Assembly (NCBI GenBank): GCA_028583685.1
Contig: JAMXIF010001194.1
Location: 3,814,065-3,878,064, forward strand
Direction: 5' to 3'
Origin: Petaurus breviceps papuanus
Lineage: Eukaryota > Chordata > Mammalia > Diprotodontia > Petauridae
DNA length: 64,000 nucleotides
Every line of letters begins with the position of its first letter. The stretch's first letter is position 1. Below are positions 58,842 through 64,000 of the stretch, one piece after another. Below the pieces are notes generated by a model. The model saw only the letters and a list, made by a program, of their open reading frames with translations. It was not told the origin of the DNA and searched no databases. The translations under genes and the position numbers were made by a program.

Positions 58842-59339
58842 TTTAATAATTTATTAAATTTTCAACATGCTATTTTGACTTACTGTGTGGGAGTTCTGGG
58901 GACAGAAATCTGGGAGGCTGGGCCTTTCTTGACTATCATTCTCCCCTAAGATATCTTAATGCCATTTTCTGCTCAAGCACTTAAAGCTGTTTACTTAACA
59001 ATCCACTAAGATCCACCTCTGATGCCTCAGGGGTATAGGTGTCCTGAGGTTTTCAGAGGTCATATCAATAAGACATGACCTTTGGTTGGTCCCAGCAGAA
59101 AAGCTTTGAACTTGACTCTGGCAACTTTCTTGTCAGTGGACCATCCTAGTAAAGGTCAGAGAAGCTTATCACCAAGAAGTAGGTCTTCCTCCTGTCCATC
59201 TACTAATTCATGGAATAACTTAACAGCAGTGAGAGCTTCAGAATTCCAAGTACTGTACTGAAATTACAAAGCTGTCTTTTGAAGAAATAATAACTTACCC
59301 CTTCCATATAGCAAACCTATGATGTATATTTGTGGGGAG

Positions 59340-59530
59340 GGAATAAGCTTTTATCAAGTACCTACTGTGTGCCAGGCGAAGTGTTAAGTACTTTATAAAT
59401 ATCTCATCTTCTTATGTGAGTAATCCTTTCACCACTTTGGAGACTGAGGAACTAACTTTCCACAAATCACACAGCTAAAAGTGGTAAATCTCTACTTGCA
59501 CTCAGGTCTTGTGACTCCCAAGTCCAGTGT
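59340..59530 (+). repeat. MIR-like SINE fragment
   Basis: aagtacctactgtgtgccag, gtactttataaatatctcat, acaaatcacacagctaaaag and actcaggtcttgtgactccc in MIR order. Directly followed by a diverged tRNA-type SINE. Confidence 0.7.
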
Positions 59531-59534
59531 TCTT

Positions 59535-59652
59535 GGGGCAGCTACAGTGGAGAAAGCGTTGGCATGGGAGTTAAATTTTGCCTCAGACACTTCCTAGTTG
59601 TATGACCCTGGGCAAGTGACCTAACCCAGATTACCCACCCCCTCCAAAAAAT
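59535..59652 (+). mobile_element. Diverged, shortened tRNA-type SINE
   Basis: ggggcagctacagtggagaa head, gcctcagacacttcctagtt, tatgaccctgggcaagtgac, short A-rich end. Confidence 0.7.
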
Positions 59653-59929
59653 AATCAGTGCTCTCACTAAATCTAAAGCAGAATATATTGAGTTATTAAC
59701 CTGGCTCTGTAATATCCAGGAGGTACTGACCTGGTTCTGTTGTGCTCAAGACTTCACTTTGTCATGGCAGGGAGTTTATAGTAAATTAATGGCCAGGCCA
59801 GTAAATTAATTGAATTAATGCATTCAAATGTAAATCTGAAAATCCTTGTCGTTTGGTTTGGATTTTTTTTTTAAATTTGTCAGTGAGCTAGACTTCATGG
59901 TAGAGAGCTGGAGGAAATCTTGCTAGAAG

Positions 59930-60095
59930 CTTAATAAGGCAGTATAGTGCAATTTGAGGAGCACTAGGTTCTGTCCAAGACCCGACTATGACTTTGGATA
60001 AAGTAATTGGTCTCTCTGGCCATTGGATTTCCCATCTATGAAATGAGATGATTAGATTAGATAAATTCTCTAAGGTTCTGTCCAACTTTGACTCT
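59930..60095 (+). repeat. MIR-like SINE fragment
   Basis: aggcagtatagtgcaatttg head, ggataaagtaattggtctct, catctatgaaatgagatgat end. Confidence 0.6.
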
Positions 60096-60620
60096 AGTCT
60101 ACAGTCTGCATCACAAACTTGCTAGGATTCTTACCTTCCCTTCATCAACCTAATTGGAAATCATATTTTAATAGACACTTGGTGCATCAAATTTTGCTGC
60201 TGCTCACCTTCAGTCAGAATGAGACCGTCAAGTGGCTGAAACTTCTCTTAGTCCCAGGATGATCAGAAGTAGACCAAAGGAAATTAGGGGAAATGCTATC
60301 CAATGGGATTATATTCCAAAGTAGCCATAATTAACTTGGCTAGTATTTTGAGCTGCTAATAAGAATAGCTGACATCTACGTATGATATATCATATGCTTC
60401 TAACAATACCTGAGATAAGTAGTGCAAGTATTTTTGTCTTCACTTTATAGATGAGAAAATAGGCTGAGACAGGTGAAGAGATATGTCCGGGGATCTGATG
60501 CCAGATCCAGTACTTTTCCACTGTACTTTGATGTACTTGTTAGGTGCTAAAATTGCAGGATGGCAAAAGCATTTAAGGTTAAGACAAGGCTCCTGGAAAC
60601 TGGGTTGGAGGAGTTTACTA

Positions 60621-61203
60621 CCCATGTTTCCCTGATAATAAGACACTGTCTTATTATTTTTTTTGGATAGAAAAGCACCAGAGGGCTTATTTTCAGGGGA
60701 GGGCTTATTTTAATGAACATTGACAGCAATTTTAATAAACAGGTAAATGTGAACAAAAAAATGTACCTTTATTCAATAAGCAAATCACTGGGGAAGAACA
60801 GGATGACACGCTCACTGCTGCAGCTCTGATTGGATGCAGCTCGGAGCGCGGCGTGCGTTTCACGGGGGGGATGGTGCATACAGAGGGTACCGCGTGTAGC
60901 GCAGGGGATCACCTTCACTACAGTAGCAATCTCAATAGGGCTTATTTTTGGGGGAGGGCTTATTTTAGAGGAATCTTTTTTTTTTTAAGCAATCGGGGTT
61001 AAGTAACTTGCTCAAGGTTACATGGCCAGTTATTTCTGGGTGTGGTGCTGAGTATCTGAGTCCGGATTTGATCCAGGTCATCCCGACACTGGAGCCGGTG
61101 CTCTTACTCGCTGAGCCACCTGGCCGCCCCTATTTTAGAGGAATCTTACACAGTAAGGGGAGGGCTTATTTTTGGGATAGGTCTTATTATCGGGGAAACA
61201 CGG
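60621..61203. mobile_element. Longer mariner-type element, TA duplications, interrupted by a SINE
   Basis: Ends match the 100-bp MITE at 490-589: left cccatgtttccctgataata, right rc ccgtgtttccccgataataa. TA flanks at 60619-60620 and 61204-61205. Without the SINE and its duplication it is about 413 bp. The interior is CpG-rich (cagctcggagcgcggcgtgc) and has no transposase frame. Direct repeats of gagggcttatttt occur inside. Confidence 0.82.
60978..61130 (-). mobile_element. tRNA-type SINE nested in the mariner-type element, 17-bp duplication
   Basis: T-run, gcaatcggggttaagtaact, ending gccacctggccgcccc. Exact duplication tattttagaggaatctt at 60961-60977 and, up to the last base, at 61131-61147. 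Confidence 0.93.
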
Positions 61204-61209
61204 TATGTA

Positions 61210-62435
61210 TTTGCAAAAGCAAATTCTGGAAGCAGTCAAGAACTTGTAGAATTCACTCCAATAACCATTAAGTGCTTAATTCTGGAATAATTACATAAAT
61301 TGTTCCAAGATAAAAATCCTTGATCTTGCCCTCAGGGAGATTACAATGGGGGGGGGGGTTCTCATACATATGCATAAATGCAATTACTACATAATAATTA
61401 TAGTTCTGGCTAAGCCATGAGCATAAAACAAATAGTGCTGTAACATTTCAATTGCGCTTGACATTTATGAAGCAGTTTCTTTACATGAACCATTTCTGAG
61501 TAGAGAGTGCAAATATTGTTCTGATTGCTACAGATAACTAAAGGCCCCAAGAGGTTAAATAAATGACTTGCCTGTGGTCACATAGTAAAAAAATTTAATA
61601 CCAGGTCTCTTGACTTGGAAGGCCATTGTTCTTTCCACAACACATTGCTTGAGGCAAATTTGAAGAAATAATAGATCATTTCTGATGAGCTATGGGGAAG
61701 GCTCTTCTCTCAGCTGAAGGTTGTTCAAGCCTACTTCTTGAGCAGAATCCTGTCAATGGTATCAAGCCAGTGGTTATCCAGCCCTATTTGAAGGTCTCCA
61801 AGTTTTAAGCGGGAAGGGAGAAAGTATTGTGGATTGCACTAACTAGTGAAGGCCGGAAGGCCCTGACCTAGCCTTTGAAGAGTGGGAGGAAAATGAAAGA
61901 GCATTTATTAAGTACTTCCTACATGCTATGTTCTGGGAATACAAATAGAAAAAGTGATGCAGTCCCTCTCAAGGAGCTCAGATGCTAATTGGGGGAGATG
62001 GATTATAAAAGAGTTCAGCTACAGGGCTAATGGAAGTTCTCAATGGAACCCCAATGGGTTCTGGGACTGTTCTGTGTTGTGGGGGGGGGGGAGAGACAAA
62101 GGCAAGAAAGGGAGGGTGCCAATGGTGGCAAAGGCTCTATCCACAGCCTGGGATCTTGAATGGGTTCTAATATTGTCTTTACATTATCCTGCACTGCCAA
62201 GGACAGTGTTAAGTGATTTACAAATATTATGTTATTTGATCCCCACAACAGCCTTAGGCAGTAGCTACTGTTAGCTTCATTTTGCAGTTGAGAAAACTGA
62301 GGCAGGCAGAGCTTAAGTGATTTCCCTAAGATTATACAACTATTAAGTGTCTAAGGCTGGATTTGAACTCAGGTTTTCTTCTCTCTCAGGCCCAGATAGA
62401 AATAGACAATGTTGGAGGAGTTGTAGAAAGACAGA
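61210..62435. other. Intergenic, MIR-rich
   Basis: MIR-like pieces at about 61430-61650 and 62170-62395, and a cattta(t)taagtacttcc L2-tail-like antisense piece near 61895-61990. C/G homopolymers near 61347 and 62078. No gene; SNAI1, the next gene in human, is not reached. Confidence 0.6.
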
Positions 62436-62439
62436 CCCC

Positions 62440-63010
62440 CAAATATGCTATTGGTGAAATTGAAAATTGGTCCAGTCATTCTGGAATTATCCTAAAAAAG
62501 AGAAAAATGTCCATACCCAGAGATCATTGCTAGGAGTATACCTCCTGGAGGTAAACAACAGAAAGATCTCATACAACAAAATAGTCATAACACTTTTTTG
62601 GTAGCAAAGAAGCAGAAACAAAGTATATTTTCATTGAGGAGTATATAAACACACTGGTGCATTAATATAATATGAAGGATTTAGAGAAGCATGGGAAGAC
62701 TAATATGAACTATTAAGTAAAATCAACAAAACAGTATGTATAATGACCACAAAAGTGTAAATAGAACAAAAAAAACAAAACTGAATACCATGTAACTATA
62801 TGACCAAGCTTGGCCCCAACCAAGGTGGGAGGACTGTGGTAGGGAACACTGTCCATACTGTTAGATTGAGTTGATAGGCTAGTTGGCTTTTCTGAACTAT
62901 TTTTTTTTTTTTTTGCTTTGAGGATTGGCTCAATGGATAGAGTCAGAGAACGGATTTATTTTGGAAATAAAGGTGATGTAAAGCCAAGAGACATTTTTAA
63001 AAGTTGGGGA
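62440..63010 (+). mobile_element. L1 3'-end fragment, diverged
   Basis: cattgaggagtatataaaca, aagcatgggaagactaatat, gtatgtataatgaccacaaa follow the marsupial L1 tail order. Confidence 0.5.
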
Positions 63011-63850
63011 AAAAAATACAGTTAATAAAAATTAAAGCATAATTTACTTCTATAAAATTAAAACTGAATTGACTGTTCAGTGGAGACATGGGAAAGGATG
63101 GGTACAGAATATTGCTGTCAAATACTACCTTATTTGTTGGCTTAACTCTTGCTTTGTCACAAGAGAATATTCAGGGGGTGAGGGGATTTATCAGGAAATG
63201 ATTGTTATCAAAATAAAAGCCTTCTGAAAGACCCCATAAAAATAATAAGAATAGAAAAACCAGAATAATATAATCCAAGTTGTTTGATACATTTCCTCTG
63301 TATTCACAATTCTCACTCTTCTTCCTCACTGGATTTGACTTCAGAATTTTGTGACAGAGAGCTTTCAGTTGCAGCTGAGCTACCTTCCCCTACAGGATTT
63401 TAGTTCATAATGCCTGACCTATCCTTTTTGCTAAACTTTTAAAAATCTGTTGTGTTGAAGTCTAATAGGGTGGTTGTCATAGCATGTCATAGCGTGCCAT
63501 GCTTACCTCTCCTCTATCCCAAGTTCCAAGATAAGGCAGTTAATGTTCTTCCCAAGGTTCCAGTTATTTCTGCCAGAGCAACCGGTTTTCCTTGTTGATG
63601 TGAATCATATCCAGATGAGCAGTTTCTCTTATTGCTATCTCCACCTTTTGAAGGATAAAATTCACATGACTTTCTTAGCTGCTCTGAAAAAGCAGCATGA
63701 TAATAGCCTGGATAATTGAAACTCTTCTTACGATTGTACCAGGCCTCTGTGTCAGGCTTGTTACCTGTTTCCCGAATTCCTTTTTCTTTAGATGAACTGT
63801 ACTCTTATGTGGATGACAGTAATCTCCCCATTGATCTCACATGGGTAGAT
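63011..63850. other. Intergenic, no gene recognised
   Basis: Nothing that I can support as a gene or repeat. Confidence 0.5.
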
Positions 63851-63851
63851 C

Positions 63852-64000
63852 TTGTTGTTCAGTTGTGCCTAACTCTTTGTGACCCCATTTGGGGTTTTCT
63901 TGGCATAGATACTGGAGTGATTTGCCTTTTCCTTCTCCAGCTCATTTTACAGATGAAACTGAGGCAAACAAAGCTAAGTGACTTGCCCAGGGTCACACAC
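63852..64000 (-). mobile_element. MAR1-type SINE, antisense, cut by the window end
   Basis: ttgttgttcagttgtgccta, ggggttttcttggcatagat, ctccagctcattttacagat: reverse complement of the family at 51936. Confidence 0.8.

Larger units (their letters stand above)
56767..58865 (+). other. RNF114: RNF114 3'UTR (probable extent)
   Basis: Runs from the stop to an AATAAA at 58836-58841 in an AT-rich stretch, giving about 2.1 kb. A tRNA-type SINE sits inside it at 57284-57462. The end point is inferred from the signal alone. Confidence 0.55.

Noticed and set aside
1-64000. A previously undescribed multi-gene system, CRISPR array or viral element
   Set aside because: Both strands were read for these. 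All convincing coding sequence belongs to SPATA2, RNF114, the DEPDC1B pseudogene or LINEs, and no LTR-bounded element was recognised.

Overview
The window is nuclear DNA from a marsupial, most likely an Australian lineage. The evidence is the mix of interspersed repeats: tRNA-derived SINEs that begin ggggcagctaggtgg, a second SINE family ending in gacacaacaacaa-type tails, and many L2, CR1/L3-like, RTE-like and marsupial-type L1 fragments. There are no primate or rodent SINEs. Species cannot be fixed by eye. I saw no LTR retrovirus, CRISPR array, operon or other prokaryotic feature.

Two protein-coding genes are present, in the order and orientation known from human 20q13. SPATA2 lies on the minus strand (coding exons 13685-13368 and 11583-10336, probable 3'UTR down to about 8000, CpG-rich promoter and non-coding first exon near 24370-24740). 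RNF114 lies on the plus strand (six coding exons from 43352 to 56766, 3'UTR to about 58860). Both act in ubiquitin-dependent inflammatory signalling. SPATA2 bridges the deubiquitinase CYLD to the linear-ubiquitin ligase LUBAC, and RNF114 is a RING-type E3 ligase. They are separate, divergently transcribed genes about 18.6 kb apart, not a functional cluster.

Layout: 1-8000 is intergenic, with MIR, SINE, L1 and L2 pieces. 8000-24740 is SPATA2, whose 10.5-kb first intron holds an RTE-like LINE fossil and two L2 blocks, one split by an L1 tail. 24740-43090 is intergenic, with a long L2 block, a DEPDC1B processed pseudogene carrying its own SINE insertion, a hAT element with clear 8-bp duplications, and antisense CR1/L1 pieces. 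43092-58860 is a mariner-type MITE followed directly by the RNF114 CpG island and gene. 58860-64000 is intergenic, with a larger mariner-type element disrupted by a SINE.

I did not find a new biological system. The observations most worth a second look are the short upstream ORF and shifted start of SPATA2, loss of the N-terminal cysteine in RNF114, the MITE at the RNF114 promoter, repeated microsatellite growth at one site inside the SINE family, an unidentified insert inside an L2, and an assembly gap flanked by a 44-bp exact duplicate.
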